NCBI GenBank assembly: GCA_028641055.1
Contig: CM054060.1
Location: 236,558,833-236,622,832, forward strand
DNA: 64,000 bases
Direction: 5' to 3'
Source: Alopecurus myosuroides
Lineage: Eukaryota > Streptophyta > Magnoliopsida > Poales > Poaceae
The position numbers were made by a program, and so were the translations under genes. This document shows, one piece after another, positions 24,604 to 35,904 of the stretch. Numbering within the stretch: the first letter of the stretch is position 1; each line of letters begins with the position of its first letter. The notes under the pieces are model-generated. The model made no database searches. It saw only the letters and a program-made list of their open reading frames with translations, and was not told where the DNA came from.

Positions 24604-26350
24604 CCACATTTTAGAATGCTCAAATGTAGAAAAGGTTATGTGTTTGGGTTATAGTACTATTGGCATATCAACAAAATAACACTACTGAATTCAAATCTAT
24701 AACTAAACCAAGGCTCCATTCAGAAATGGGTTATGTAGAGTGAAATACCTTACACTCCTCCTAGCAGCGTATAGGTTACATTAAAGTGAATTGCCAATTA
24801 GTTCATTCCTCCCAGCAGCATATAGGTTACATTTGCTTGATCTAACCAAAAAATTTCAGCTCCTATTTAAAAATTGAAACATGAAGAAAGTCATGCAAAA
24901 TGTAACCTACATGAAAGCTTTGGTCTTTGGCTTGAGATACAAATAAGGCAACTACCTATCTGAAAATTCACGATCTGCAATACTGCATTGACAGAACCAA
25001 GGTTAATGTGAATGTTCCCAAACAACTAAAGATACAGGCCTTCACGTAGGGGGCTTAAAATGGTGAGATGTGAGAAGATGCATGCTATATGAACACATAT
25101 TAATTTATTAGTCCTCAAGTTAGAAAATATCACTGGAGAAAAAATTCCATGATGAAAGATGAACACGATATCAATTACAGAGCTCTATGTTTGATCGTGC
25201 TAGAACTCCATTTAATAAGAACAGAGACAATACAAGAGAGCAATATTTTGTCATAGTAGCACTTCAGTGATATTTGGACAGGTGGACACATCTTATGTTT
25301 GAAGTCTGAACCTATCCTAATGGGGATAGAAGGATTCCTCACCGTTTATGAAGTATGCCAAGCAGGGGTACCCATGGGTGGACGCGTCGGCCCTCCTTTC
25401 TGACGGAGCGCGCGCGGATGCGACACCGCTCCTTGCCGCTGGAGCATGGGTGGACGTGGCAGCGCTCCTTGCTGCAGCCGCGTGGGCGGACGCAGCGGCT
25501 TTCCTTGTTGACTGGAAGCCCGTGGGGGTGGAAACCCCTAATCCATCCACGTCGATCTCAAGGTGGCCCAGGGTGGCGCCGGCCGGCTTCGACGGCACGA
25601 TTTAGGTGGTCTCGAGCCATTTGGGCATGGACAGTCTGTTCGCCGCCGATTGCCTCCTCCAACAACAGAGCCTTCCCTAAGTGTGTGTGGTGGTCGCTTA
25701 TGAGGATGTGGTGAAGAGGAATTCCAAGCCTTCACCTCCGCCGGCGGGAAGGTAGGAAGGGGCTGACATGGATGCAACAGCGGGAGGAGGGGACGGGGAA
25801 GGAGCAGTTCTCGAGGCAGCGACCGGGGATGGGGGTGTGTGTGTATGGGGGGTGGGGGAGGACGTCCTCACCGCAACAACGCGCAAGGAGGGGAGGTCGG
25901 GGCCTTCTCGCCGGCGGCGAGAAGGCAGTGGAAGCCGTGAGTGAGATGGGGAAGATGAAGTGAGGGAGATGAAGTGGTTGCTGTGAGTGAGATGGGGACT
26001 GGGAAGCTGTGTGTGTGCCCGATGGGTTTCCATCTTTTTTTTTCTGAAAATTGTTCCATCGTTGGATAGTTGAGCCACTCTGGGAGTATGACGTACCGGA
26101 TGGCTTGTATTGTGTTGAGTGATATGCCCCGGTAATAAAGGTTAGGCTTTCTCTCTAACAAAAAAGTAAGATTGAGAATGGTGAGGGGAGCGTGTCTGAT
26201 TCTTTTTTCTTTTATGATTATGATAGGATTTTTTTACATTTGTGGCTACAAAATATTTATTCTATCATGGTGATTTTAATTTTTTTTATCATATTAAGAT
26301 TTTCTGCATAATTGTTTTATTAATTGAAATGTTAAAAATTGTAAATCATG
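24604..26350. other. H1 cargo without assignable gene, with GC-rich segment 25340-25960
   Basis: 24604-25330 is AT-rich with nothing recognisable. 25340-25960 is strongly GC-rich and open in several frames. On the minus strand it reads like a low-complexity Ala/Arg/Ser N-terminus with an internal near-repeat around ASTHAPAARSGVASARAP. It may be a captured promoter and first exon of a host gene, but no product can be named. Confidence 0.35.
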
Positions 26351-26353
26351 CAG

Positions 26354-27451
26354 GCCATTGTGTGGTCTTTGGATGCTAAATTTTATGGAGTACTTCACGA
26401 GAGATATTTTGTCCGACACTCCTGAACAGGTATATATTTTGCTTTACATCATGATATTTATTATATGTTGTATCATTATTTAAAAACTAACTAAGATTAC
26501 TGTTTGCCCTTAGGTTCATATGACACACTTTAGAACAAAATTGGTTGTGATATTAGTCGACTCGGAATTGAATGATGATGATATAAGAAATCGAGAGTTG
26601 AAAGATGAGGAAACCAACTTGGACACCAATGATTGCACGATTTTAGATAGACCCACTAAGAAACCTAAAACATCGGACTTATCATCAAAAGTTGAGTTCT
26701 TGTCGCAATCATCTGCCAATGCAACAAATTCCGACTTGATAGAATCATCAGAAGATGCGAATTTATCGCAATCATTGGTCCTTTCACTATATGTCAAACC
26801 AACAAACGCCTACCTAATAGATGAACTTCGCTTATACATCTTCATGGTTGATGATGTCCCTTCGTTAAAAGCTCTGAGCCGTATGCTATTAGTTTAAAGT
26901 TAAGACAGATAAAAGACATATTGAAAATGGATCAATATATGGACGCAGATTGCTTCAACATGGATGTGCGCATAATAGCGTCCCACGACATCCACCTATT
27001 TCGTGACATTCCAGTTTATTATATGGATCTAAACTTTTGTGTAAGTTACTATACTTAACTATAACATTTTTTCTCATAATATTACAAATGTATTTTATTA
27101 TTTTAGACGATGTCTCACTTTGCACGAGACCCAAGCGGTCGTGGAAGGCTTGATTTTGACCAGTTAGCAAAATTATTTCATAGTTGGCCTAATAAAAAAG
27201 AGTATCATATATCAGAATGTGACAAGGTGATAGTTTATTCCTTTGGTTATGATGGTGGTTCATTTTGTATCAATGGTATTGATCTATTTCTAAACCCATC
27301 ATTACAGATTTACCTGCCTTATGACATTCATGGCATATTGTTAGTGTTCTTATTGGACAAAAAGAATAAAATTATCTATATTTTGGACCCGCTACCGAGG
27401 CCAACTTGTGTGTGCTCATATTTAAAAAAATGGAAATTAGCAGTAAAATAA
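26354..27451 (+). pseudogene. Captured Ulp1-like (C48) protease gene fragment with introns
   Basis: Three exon-like blocks with GT/AG borders are visible: 26354-26429 (AIVWSLDAKFYGVLHERY), 26514 to about 27038, and about 27108-27451. The second has a frameshift near 26880: the frame stops at 26895-26897, but the next frame continues with QYMDADCFNMDVRIIASHD and FRDIPVYYMDLNF, typical of plant Ulp1-like proteins. The third includes FHSWPNKKEYHIS and HGILLVFLLDKKNKIIYILD, where the catalytic His and the LDP region would lie, and then stops. Ulp1 enzymes remove SUMO from proteins in the nucleus. Here the C-terminal catalytic part is missing and one frameshift is present, so no active enzyme is expected. 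Confidence 0.6.
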
Positions 27452-28143
27452 AATGATAAACCTTGTGCTTCGACTGGGGGACCCCAAATGGAAGGACAAC
27501 ATCTCCAAATGGGGATGTAATATCCCTGTTGTTCCCACAAATTCGAACCGATATGAAGTTTTCACTTAATTATAACCTTACTTTATTGGTTCAACGCTCA
27601 ACATTACACTTCATATGAATGCGGTGCTATGTTTGGTTTTTTGGTTTTTAATTTAATGCATTCATGGCACGATGAAGCGTCATCTGTTCCGATACCTACG
27701 GTGAATATTCTCAACCTACTCATTTGCTACATTTTGAACATGAACTTTATATGATAATGCTATATGATGTATATGTAGGATGATTTTGAGTTGAGAATAT
27801 GATTTGTGGTACATCTTCTAAAGTATCAAGGCAATGAAGCAATAAATAATGTTCCTATATTGGAACGAGGAATTATTGATCGCATAAAGAGGTGGACCAT
27901 ATGAAATAATAATGGTGGATAATTTTGCTTGTAACTTGTTATTCAACTATCTCTATTGTAATATTTAAGCAAAATAACTATTATCTATGTGTGTTGTGTA
28001 AATGAAATGGTATGGAGAGCGTGGATTGCATTTTGTTCGCGCATCCTTACATGGTTCACATTTCAGATATGCAATTTGGTAACAAAAAAAGTCGTAGAAA
28101 TTATAAATTTTATATACGTGTGTCGCACATGAACATATCCTAG
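27452..28143 (+). other. 3' end region of Helitron H1 with terminal hairpin
   Basis: No gene. The last 30 bases carry CGTGTG-TCG-CACATG (28117-28131), a 6-bp stem including one G.T pair, then AACATATC and CTAG. This is the usual architecture of a Helitron 3' end, although less GC-rich than most. Confidence 0.6.
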
Positions 28144-29903
28144 TGTAGGTAGGTATGGTGTACACAATGGGAAAAACTTTGGTTTAAGGGAGTTTGGATG
28201 TACGAGTAGAGCTCATACTCAGTACAGGTGGAGGCTAGCAAAAGACTGGGAGCGACAAATCAAGAGATCATAAGAGCCATAATCATGCATAGCAACATAA
28301 GAATCATTAATTAAAACATAAGCAGTATCACAAGTTCAAAAACTAAGTGGTCATGGAGGCTATTCGTGACTCGTTTGTAGTCATAAACATGGTGTGAGCA
28401 TGCGCCAAGTCAACCAAATAAAACATTCAAAAGAGAATACCATATATTGATGCTTTACTATGACAAGAACAACTCATGAATATTTCAATACATATTAAAC
28501 ACTCTCAGCTATTTGAGGCTAATCACGCTACTCAATAACCACAAGGCTTTAAAACTAAAATAACATTTAAAATGGCATGAAAAAGTCCTAGCCACAGTCT
28601 ATACAAGCTTCTACTAGCATTGTTATAAATTCTACTTCAAGCAGCAGTTTTCTTCTCCCAACAAGCACCATACAAAACATGCTTTAACAAAAATACTCTT
28701 TATGATACAGCAAGAAAACATGAGAGTACTCACATAAAACTACTAAAACTACATCTCTAATAACAGATGCATGCAAAACATGAGCTAAATAAATGCAACA
28801 GATAGACAGAGATTAAGAATACACTGTATTCTCATGAAAAAGCGGAGTGTGTCACTCTCCAATAAAAGAATGCTAGGGTCCAACCAATATTATTGAAAAA
28901 GTAAAAAAAAACTTAAATAAAAAACAAAAGAAAACTGAAAACAAAAATAAAAGACGCTCCAAGTAAGGCACATAAGATGCGACCGAATAAAAATATAGTT
29001 TCACTAGAAGTGACCTGATAATTTGTTGATGAAGAAAGGGATGCCTTGGGCATCCCCAAGGTTAGACGCTTGAGTCTTCTTGGAATTTGCTGGGATGTAC
29101 CACCGGGGCATCCCCAAGCTTAGGCTTTTCACTCTTCTTGGTCACATCATATCATCCTCTTCTCTTGACCCTTGAAAACTTCCTTCGCACCAAAATTCTC
29201 ACAATCTTCATTAGCAACGTTAGTGCAATTGAAATAAAAAATTCACATGGTTCAGTTTCAACAAAAGTCTAACACTCAAAAACACATTAGCTACTGTCAC
29301 AACTTCTTTCAAAACTCTTTTTCTCAAAAGAACACCAAAAGAAAGAGATTAAGATGCAAATGCGATAAATCGTAGAAATCCGTCAAAACAGAACAGCAGG
29401 TAAAGATCGATTTTTCCAAAAATCTTCTGTTGCTCAAATCAAAAAGTGGTCAACTAAGAAAAGTTGCGTATATACCTTAGTATTAATCACAAAAAAACTC
29501 ACGTCATTTTGAGTTCTCTGTAATTTTTATGGAATTAACAGTGGACAGCAGAAATCTGTTTCCTGCGCAGAAATCCGAAATATAGTCTCAATTTTCCACT
29601 AGAGGCTTTACTTGGCTCAACAAAAACACAAAAGAAAAGATAAAAAGGGATTGCTAAGGAAATAGACAACACCCAGGTGCAAATCACACAAAAGAAAACA
29701 AAGGAAAACGGGTTGAAAACAACGAAATAAAACGGGTTGTCTCCCGGTAGCGCTTTTCTTTAACGCCTTTCAGCTAGGCATAAAAGGGCAACTCAAGTAT
29801 TTTCAAGTGAATTATTCAAATCAAGATTTGGCAATTCTTTAATAATGCATTGTATTTTATCTAAGTGAGTTTCAGAGGCTCCTCTTGCCAGAAGACTTCT
29901 TCC
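28144..29903 (-). other. 5' internal region of element C, non-coding
   Basis: No gene. On the minus strand it matches the 3' halves of A and B internal regions, including the cctagctgaaaggcg block near 29760. It contains no gag. Confidence 0.7.
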
Positions 29904-29921
29904 TCCCCGGCAACGGCGCCA
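29904..29921 (-). other. Primer binding site of element C (tRNA-Asp)
   Basis: TCCCCGGCAACGGCGCCA on the plus strand is the exact 18-nt 3' end of plant tRNA-Asp as I know it, 10 bases from the 5' LTR. Confidence 0.85.
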
Positions 29922-29931
29922 GAAATTTCCT

Positions 29932-31483
29932 TCATGTTGTGTGTTGGGATACCCCAAGAGGAGGGTGTGATGAGCACAACGGTAGGAAATTCCCCTTAGT
30001 TAAGAACCAAGGTTATCAATCCAGTAGGAGGAAAAGGATCTCAGTAAGGTTGATGCCACTGACGATGGTGCTGGCGCTTCACCGGTGTCAGCAACAACGT
30101 GGAACCTGCACACAACACAACCAAAATACTTTGTCCCAACAGTACAGTGAGGTTGTCAATCTCACCGGTCTTGCTGAAAACAAAGATTAGACATATAGTG
30201 TGGAAAATGATGTATGCTTGCAGTAAGTAAAGAAATCAGGAAATAATTGTGGTTTGTTTAACAGTGTGGAAAAATGGACCAGGCTTCATAGGTTCACTAG
30301 TGGTGTCTCTCCATAAAAGATAGCATACTGGGTGAACAAATTACAGCTGGGAAATTGATAAATACAGGTTGCACCGTAGTGCACATATATGACATGAAGA
30401 CCACTATGATATTTAGTGTGGGCATTACAACAATATACATAGACTAATAATCCACCCTCAGGTTATCATCCGAACCTCCTTAGGTATTAAGTTGCAAGCA
30501 ACAGATAACTGCATTAAACAAAGTGTGTAATGTAAGCAATGATTATGCACGCGGGCACTCTCACCGCGGTTTTCTCCCTAATGGCAACAGCACATCCCCC
30601 CTTCATGTTTCTGTCACTCGAGCAAGGTGGTGAGGAGGCATGAACCCACTATCAAGCATAAATACTCCCTCTTGGAGTCACTAGCAACTACTTGGCCAGA
30701 GCAACCACTAGCAACGGAAAGCATGCAAGATCACAAATAGCATATGCAAATAAAGACTATAATCAACTTGGCATAAGTTCAATATTCATCGGATCCCAGC
30801 AAACATAGCATATAGAGTTACATAAGATCAATCTCGATCATTATAGGTAGCTCACGAGATCTAAACATGGAGGCATATGAGGAGAACACAACCATCTAGC
30901 TACAGCTACGAACCCGTAGTCCAAGGATGAACTACTCACGCATCACTCCGGAGGCAGGCATGGTGATGTAGAAGCCTCCGGTGATGATCTCTCCGGCGGG
31001 GTGCCGGAAACAGCTTCAAACCCCCCCTGATCTAGGGTTCACGGTGACGGCGGTTGCGGAACTTTTCGGGGATTTTGATTAGGTGTTTAGGGTTTTCCAT
31101 CCGGGGGGATTAAATAGGCGAAAGGGCAAAGGCGGTGGAGCTCCAGGGGACCCACACCCATAGGTGGCGCGGCTAGGGGGACCCACTCCACCCTAAGGTG
31201 TGGCCCCCCTGATGCCCGTCTTCGACTCCTCTTCGGTGTTATGGATGCTTCCGGGGGAAATAGGCACTTCGGGCTTTGTGGGGTCCAATTCCGAGAATGT
31301 TTCCAGAACAACTTTTCTGAAACCAAAAACAACAGAAAACAGGGAACTGGCACTTGGCATCTTGTTAATAGGTTAGTCCCGGAAAATGTATAAAAATGCT
31401 ATAAATAAGGGAGAAAACAAGTAGCAATTGACATAATATGATCATGGAGCATCAGAAATTATAGATACGTTGGAGACGTATCA
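29932..31483 (-). repeat. 5' LTR of element C
   Basis: It starts TCATGTTGTG on the plus strand (terminal G mutated) and ends GACGTATCA. It is followed by the target duplication GCTAC. It matches 20545-22117 apart from a short deletion. Confidence 0.85.
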
Positions 31484-31815
31484 GCTACTTGTAGTCAAAA
31501 GGGGAGACCGAGGGGGGCTCTGGGTGGCCCACACCATATGCTGGCGCGGCCAGGGGCGCGCCAGGGGGTGGTGTGCCCCCCTCTGGTCCCTCTCCTGGCC
31601 TCCTTCTGGCTTCCGAGGTCTTCTGGTGTTTTAGGACCAATAGGGTCTTTTCTGGGCAATTTCCCGAAAGTTGATTTTTCTGCACAAAAACGAGACACCC
31701 AAGTAATTCTGCTGAAAACAGCATTAGTCCGTGTTAGCTGCATTCAAAACACACAAGTTTAGAGGCAAACAATAGGAAATGTGTTCGTAAAAGGAGATAC
31801 GTTTTCGACGTATCA
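31484..31815 (-). repeat. D 3' LTR, part right of element C
   Basis: It continues D's LTR from GCTACTTGTAGTC to GACGTATCA, matching 50391-50723. The polypurine tract of D follows on the minus strand side (actcccccaagctt on the plus strand). Confidence 0.85.
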
Positions 31816-33826
31816 ACTCCCCCAAGCTTAGCTATTTCTTGTCCTCAAGCAATTCAGTGACAACTGAGTGCGATAAAAGACTTTTACGAACACAATTGTT
31901 TCATATGATGTAAATATACTCACTATATGATCAAATACTTAGTTGTACTCATGGTAATATACATGCAAGATACTGTCACTTAATAGCTATGCAAATCATG
32001 AGGAGACAACAACATATTAATAATAAACAACATGAAGCATAACTATTTGCAAGATTGTAATATTCATAAAAGGATCTAATAAAGTGGTATCTCGCTTTCC
32101 CTTAAGTGTGAGTCAAAACATAAATGCCAGGGCACCTCTGAAGTTCAAGGGAAGAATAGAAGTAAAGATATAAAAGATACAGGTGTCAAGATTATACCAC
32201 AATCAACCGTGCTTTGGGACAAACACATCACACTAAGAATGACCACTGTGCTCTCAAGAAAGTGCTCAAAGAATATGATGGAGACTTAACATAAAAGTAA
32301 AATAAAGACCCTTCGCAGAGGGAAGCATGGATCACTCATGTGCTAGAGCTTTTTATTTTATAAAACAGAGGTATTGAAAACATTTTGAGAGAGGTGTATG
32401 CTTATGTCAACGAATGGTAAACACACAATACCGTACGTCACAAGCCAACTGGATTCACAAGAGCGGCTCCCATGTGAATGACGCATCTGGGTAGAAGGTC
32501 ATCCCTCCATCTCTTTTATTTACACAATTATGCTTTGACTGATCAATCAGGGGCAAAAAGAGTGAAGAGAATTTGTGTGTATTAATTTGGGGCTGGGCAC
32601 CCTGCTGCCAGCTCTTCTATCGTTTGGATAAGCGGATGAAGCCACTAGTCCAGGGTGTGAAATCCAATCAACAAGTGAGATAAAGATTCTCTATTTACGT
32701 CCTCATGAGCTAAAACAGGGGCACAAAACAGGAATAATTTTTTAGCAGTTTTAAAGGTAGCACATGAGCAATTTACTTGGAGTGGCGGTTAAATACCATA
32801 TATAGGTAGGTATGGTGGACACCTTTGGCAAACTTTGGTTTTTGCGAGTTGGATGCACAAGTAGAGCTCATACTCAGTATAGGTGAAGGCTAGAAAATAG
32901 ACAGGGAGCGACAATCAAGAGAGAAAAAACTATCATAATCATGTTTGCGACAAAGTAAAGTTAACTAAGGCACAAAATTGATACTAGAACCTTGAGGCAA
33001 AATAAATCATCGAGGCTTATTGACTTTTTGTTTTCAGTCTTAGCATGCGTGAGCCTGTGCCAAGTCGATCCAAATGAAACAGTCAGAGGAGGCTACCACA
33101 ATATCTTGTCCTTCTACGAATGGAACAATGCGAACAAATATTTATGTGACATGTCATTTACCATTAATAAAATGGAGCAAAACATGAGAGAGCACGAACT
33201 ATTAAGCAGCCAATAAGTCACATATATCTTATACGAACAAACTAAGCATACTCACATACATGGATATATGTACAAAAATGAAAGCAAATAGAGTTCATAC
33301 CATCCTCTCACCACAACTTGAATTGTCGTAGAACGTCATTATTGCTCTTCACTTGTAGCTCGAATAATATATAATGAAAACCAAGCTCCAATGGAGTCAC
33401 GGACGACTGTTGAACTCTGCAGCAAACTTTACAAAACCAAAGAAGAACAACAAATATTTTTGGGTTTTTCAATTAAAGCACGAACAGAAAAAGAACAAGC
33501 AAACAAAGCAAAATATTTTTGGATTTTTGAATATTAAACTGCAACTTAAAGAATAAAGCAAACCAAATAGAGAAACTAAAGAAGCAAACAAAGATAAAAA
33601 ACAGAAATATTTTTGGTCTTTTTGTGTTTTGGAAAACAAAAACAAAACAATAAAAACCAAAGAAATGAAAGAAACGAAAACAACAAAAGAAACGAAAGAA
33701 ACAAAAAGAAGCGAGAGAAAAGAAAACATGGATATACAAAGAACCGACCGAACATGATATATAAATGAGTGTGATGTCGGTATACCTCCCCCCTAAGCTT
33801 AGGCTTTTGGCCTAAGTGGAGATCAA
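31816..33826 (-). other. 3' non-coding internal region of element D
   Basis: No gene. It includes the block shared with A, B and C at about 32590-32700. 33440-33760 is a purine-rich low-complexity stretch on the plus strand (many caaaga/gaaac units). ORFs called there are artefacts of composition. Confidence 0.7.
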
Positions 33827-34939
33827 TCACCAAGGGGGCCATGAGGCGGCGCCCCCGTAGTATGCTGAGGAGGAACCCTCCTCCTGATATGTGCTCGAGG
33901 ATGCGCTGGTGTACTGCGTGTTGTGGTCCTCAGGAGGCGCGTCTCGCCTCTCCTGCTGGCGGTAAAACTCCATGGTGCTCAGATGCTCGTCTACCTTCTC
34001 CTTGGAGAGCGACCATGGTGACCTTTCAATCTTAAACAAAACAGGATGCGGCAAAGCAACTTTCCACTCATCGCCATACATATATAAAACTCTATACACT
34101 AAACGTTCATTAGTAGAGTTAGCAGTGACAAATTGATGGGACTTCATGGTACCAAGGTTAAGCCTACATGGAGCAATTATTTCATCATTGGGGTTAATGG
34201 AAACATTTAAAGCAGCTTCTACACGTGTAGCAATAATACCCCCAAAAATAGGCCCAGAAGCAGCAAGGCGGCGTGCAACAAGTGCACCAAGGTTATACTT
34301 CGTGCTATGGTTCAGTGCAGCATCAATAAAATCAAGGTGGTAACTAGAAATGTTGCTAGTGTTCTCCCTACCAAGGGCACTAGTAGCAATATCATAAGTA
34401 AAGTATCTAAGAGCAGGAAGTTTAATGTTCCTTATCTTCCCATGCTGGGATGAGCGACCGTCGTCATTGGTGATCTCTCGGTAGAGCCCCTGGAGGTCTG
34501 CTGGTCTATCTTGAATTTTGCTCGTTGTCCCGGTGGTGTTGATACCTATAATAGTACAAAAATCCACCAAGGACAAAGACATAGGACTACTATATAACTT
34601 GAATGCAACAATTGGACCAAATTGTGTGTTCTGAAATTTAAAGCTCTTAACAAAAGCTTTTGTGAGAGTGGCATACTGAGGGCTTTCATCCTCCATAAAG
34701 TTGGTGAGACCAACTCTTTCAATAAGCATACGAAATTCATGTAATAAACATGCACTTCTTAAAAATGTATTGCAAGGAAAGCTAGATGGGTTAACGATAC
34801 CATCATCTCCTTCATCGTCTATACTCGATGCAATAACGTCTTCATTATACGATGGCCTCGCTAAAGTGGATGAGCGTGAGGGCCTTGTCCTTCTGGGATC
34901 ATCACTCCTAAATATCTCCCCAAAATTATAACTATCCAT
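33827..34939 (-). CDS. ATHILA ORF-1-like protein of element D
   Basis: An intact 370-codon frame starts MDSYNFGEIFRSDD. It contains LLHEFRMLIERVGLTNFM, SLVDFCTIIGINTTG, GALVARRLAASGPIFGGIIA and the Pro/Ser-rich end YGGAASWPPW. This matches the style of the Arabidopsis retrotransposon ORF-1 (ATHILA) family, found downstream of gag-pol in Athila-type gypsy elements. Its biochemical function is not established; it occupies the position of the extra 3' ORF of these elements. It is the only undamaged frame of D, while gag and protease upstream are broken and polymerase is missing. The start is the first ATG of the frame. Confidence 0.75.
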   Translation of the reverse strand: MDSYNFGEIFRSDDPRRTRPSRSSTLARPSYNEDVIASSIDDEGDDGIVNPSSFPCNTFLRSACLLHEFRMLIERVGLTNFMEDESPQYATLTKAFVKSFKFQNTQFGPIVAFKLYSSPMSLSLVDFCTIIGINTTGTTSKIQDRPADLQGLYREITNDDGRSSQHGKIRNIKLPALRYFTYDIATSALGRENTSNISSYHLDFIDAALNHSTKYNLGALVARRLAASGPIFGGIIATRVEAALNVSINPNDEIIAPCRLNLGTMKSHQFVTANSTNERLVYRVLYMYGDEWKVALPHPVLFKIERSPWSLSKEKVDEHLSTMEFYRQQERRDAPPEDHNTQYTSASSSTYQEEGSSSAYYGGAASWPPW

Positions 34940-35904
34940 CTCTGAAATTCTTCAACAATCATCACAAAAATTAATTTCAAGAAACTATAAGGTGGAAACT
35001 ACCATAGGGACTTATATGAGAGCTAAACATACAACAAAACTACATTATTTCTACTCAAATCAAGCATGCAAATTCACATAAGCTGTCACCTACAGTACCA
35101 AAATACTCAAGAAATACTTCACTAAGCAAAAAATCTACTTGGATCATCGGAGGAGTCACATACCTGAGATCAAACACACCAAAAATCAGCACAAATGATG
35201 GGCTGAAGAAGGAGATCGAAAATCCAGAGGAAGAACAACAAGAACACGGGTTCCAGTAAATGTTTTCAGTTTGGGAGGTGAGAGAGAAGACTTTGGCAGT
35301 GGAGAGAGTAAGTGGAGGGCCAGGGGGCCCCCACACCATGTGCTGGCACCACCAGGGGGCTGGCCGCGCCACCCTATGGTGTTCCTGACTGGTGGGTCCC
35401 CCTGGGGCCTGCCAGGTGGCTTTTTGCCTCATTTTTTACGTCAAAATTTATTGTAATTTTTCTGGAATTTTTTGAGAAACTTTATTTTTGAGATATTTCC
35501 AGAATTTTAATAATTAATAAAAACCGGGAAAGAGAAAGTGAAAACATGGAAAACAAAACCAAAACCAGCACTCCAGAGGTTCTATGACACTCTAATGAAA
35601 TAATATCCAAGGAAAACAAAGGTGGTAGTGGTGAAAACAAAAGTATGGGTGGTGAAAACATGCATAACCTTAGGAATCAGGGTGAAAACATCAGAAAAAC
35701 ATGCATAAGGATGGTGGAAAACATGATTGTACTCAAGTAATAATGTAATAATAGAAATTAACATGGTGAAAACATAACGGGGAAGGTGAAAACATAGTGA
35801 AAACATTGTCCGCTTCATTTAAAATCATTTTGTTAACAAGGGTGATCAAGTCTTGCTACCAAAATAATTTTATATGAAACAAAACTTTGTTTCTCACTAA
35901 ATAC
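34940..35904 (-). other. Spacer between protease and ATHILA ORF of D; GGTGAAAACAT repeats
   Basis: No gene, although this is where reverse transcriptase and integrase should lie. Between about 35628 and 35806 the motif ggtgaaaacat occurs about seven times with variants. 35290-35410 is GC-rich and resembles LTR promoter sequence (ccacaccatgtgctggc). Confidence 0.6.

Larger units (their letters stand above)
23135..28143 (+). mobile_element. Helitron H1, non-autonomous, inserted in element C
   Basis: The flanks taccaca (to 23134) and tgtaggtagg (from 28144) join exactly to the uninterrupted sequence seen in A (reverse complement of about 4230-4250). There is no target duplication, and the break falls between A and T, as Helitrons insert. 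The 3' end is CTAG (28140-28143), preceded by a short hairpin at 28117-28131. The 5' end reads TGCCCACTACTATTAAAC, close to a usual Helitron start but with TG in place of TC. No Rep or helicase frame is present. The cargo includes Ulp1-like gene fragments and a GC-rich segment. Confidence 0.75.
20545..31483 (-). mobile_element. LTR retrotransposon C, coding-free (LARD-like), inserted in D 3' LTR
   Basis: Minus-strand element with perfect target duplication GCTAC (20540-20544 and 31484-31488). LTRs are 20545-22117 and 29932-31483, both ending GACGTATCA on the plus strand. The PBS (tRNA-Asp type, perfect) is at 29904-29921. The internal region without Helitron H1 is only about 2.8 kb (22118-23134 and 28144-29931) and has no plausible coding frame. 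It shares the 3' internal blocks of A and B. It therefore belongs to the same group of elements but has lost, or never had, gag. Confidence 0.87.

Noticed and set aside
25348..25777. GC-rich overlapping frames as a host gene
   Set aside because: Open in many frames on both strands because of GC content; no recognisable protein. Kept only as possible captured first-exon DNA.
23140..28145. H1 read as a CACTA transposon (CACTACT at the left, CCTAGTG at the right)
   Set aside because: The terminal repeats agree only over CACTA, no 3-bp target duplication fits, and the flanks join perfectly without duplication if a Helitron A/T insertion is assumed.
29904..29921. Perfect tRNA-Asp 3' end as a tRNA gene
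   Set aside because: Only the 18-nt end is present, beside an LTR; this is a primer binding site.
33473..33842. Minus frames rich in Phe/Ser that look like membrane proteins
   Set aside because: They come from a purine-rich low-complexity stretch (caaag units), are open in several frames, and have no domain.
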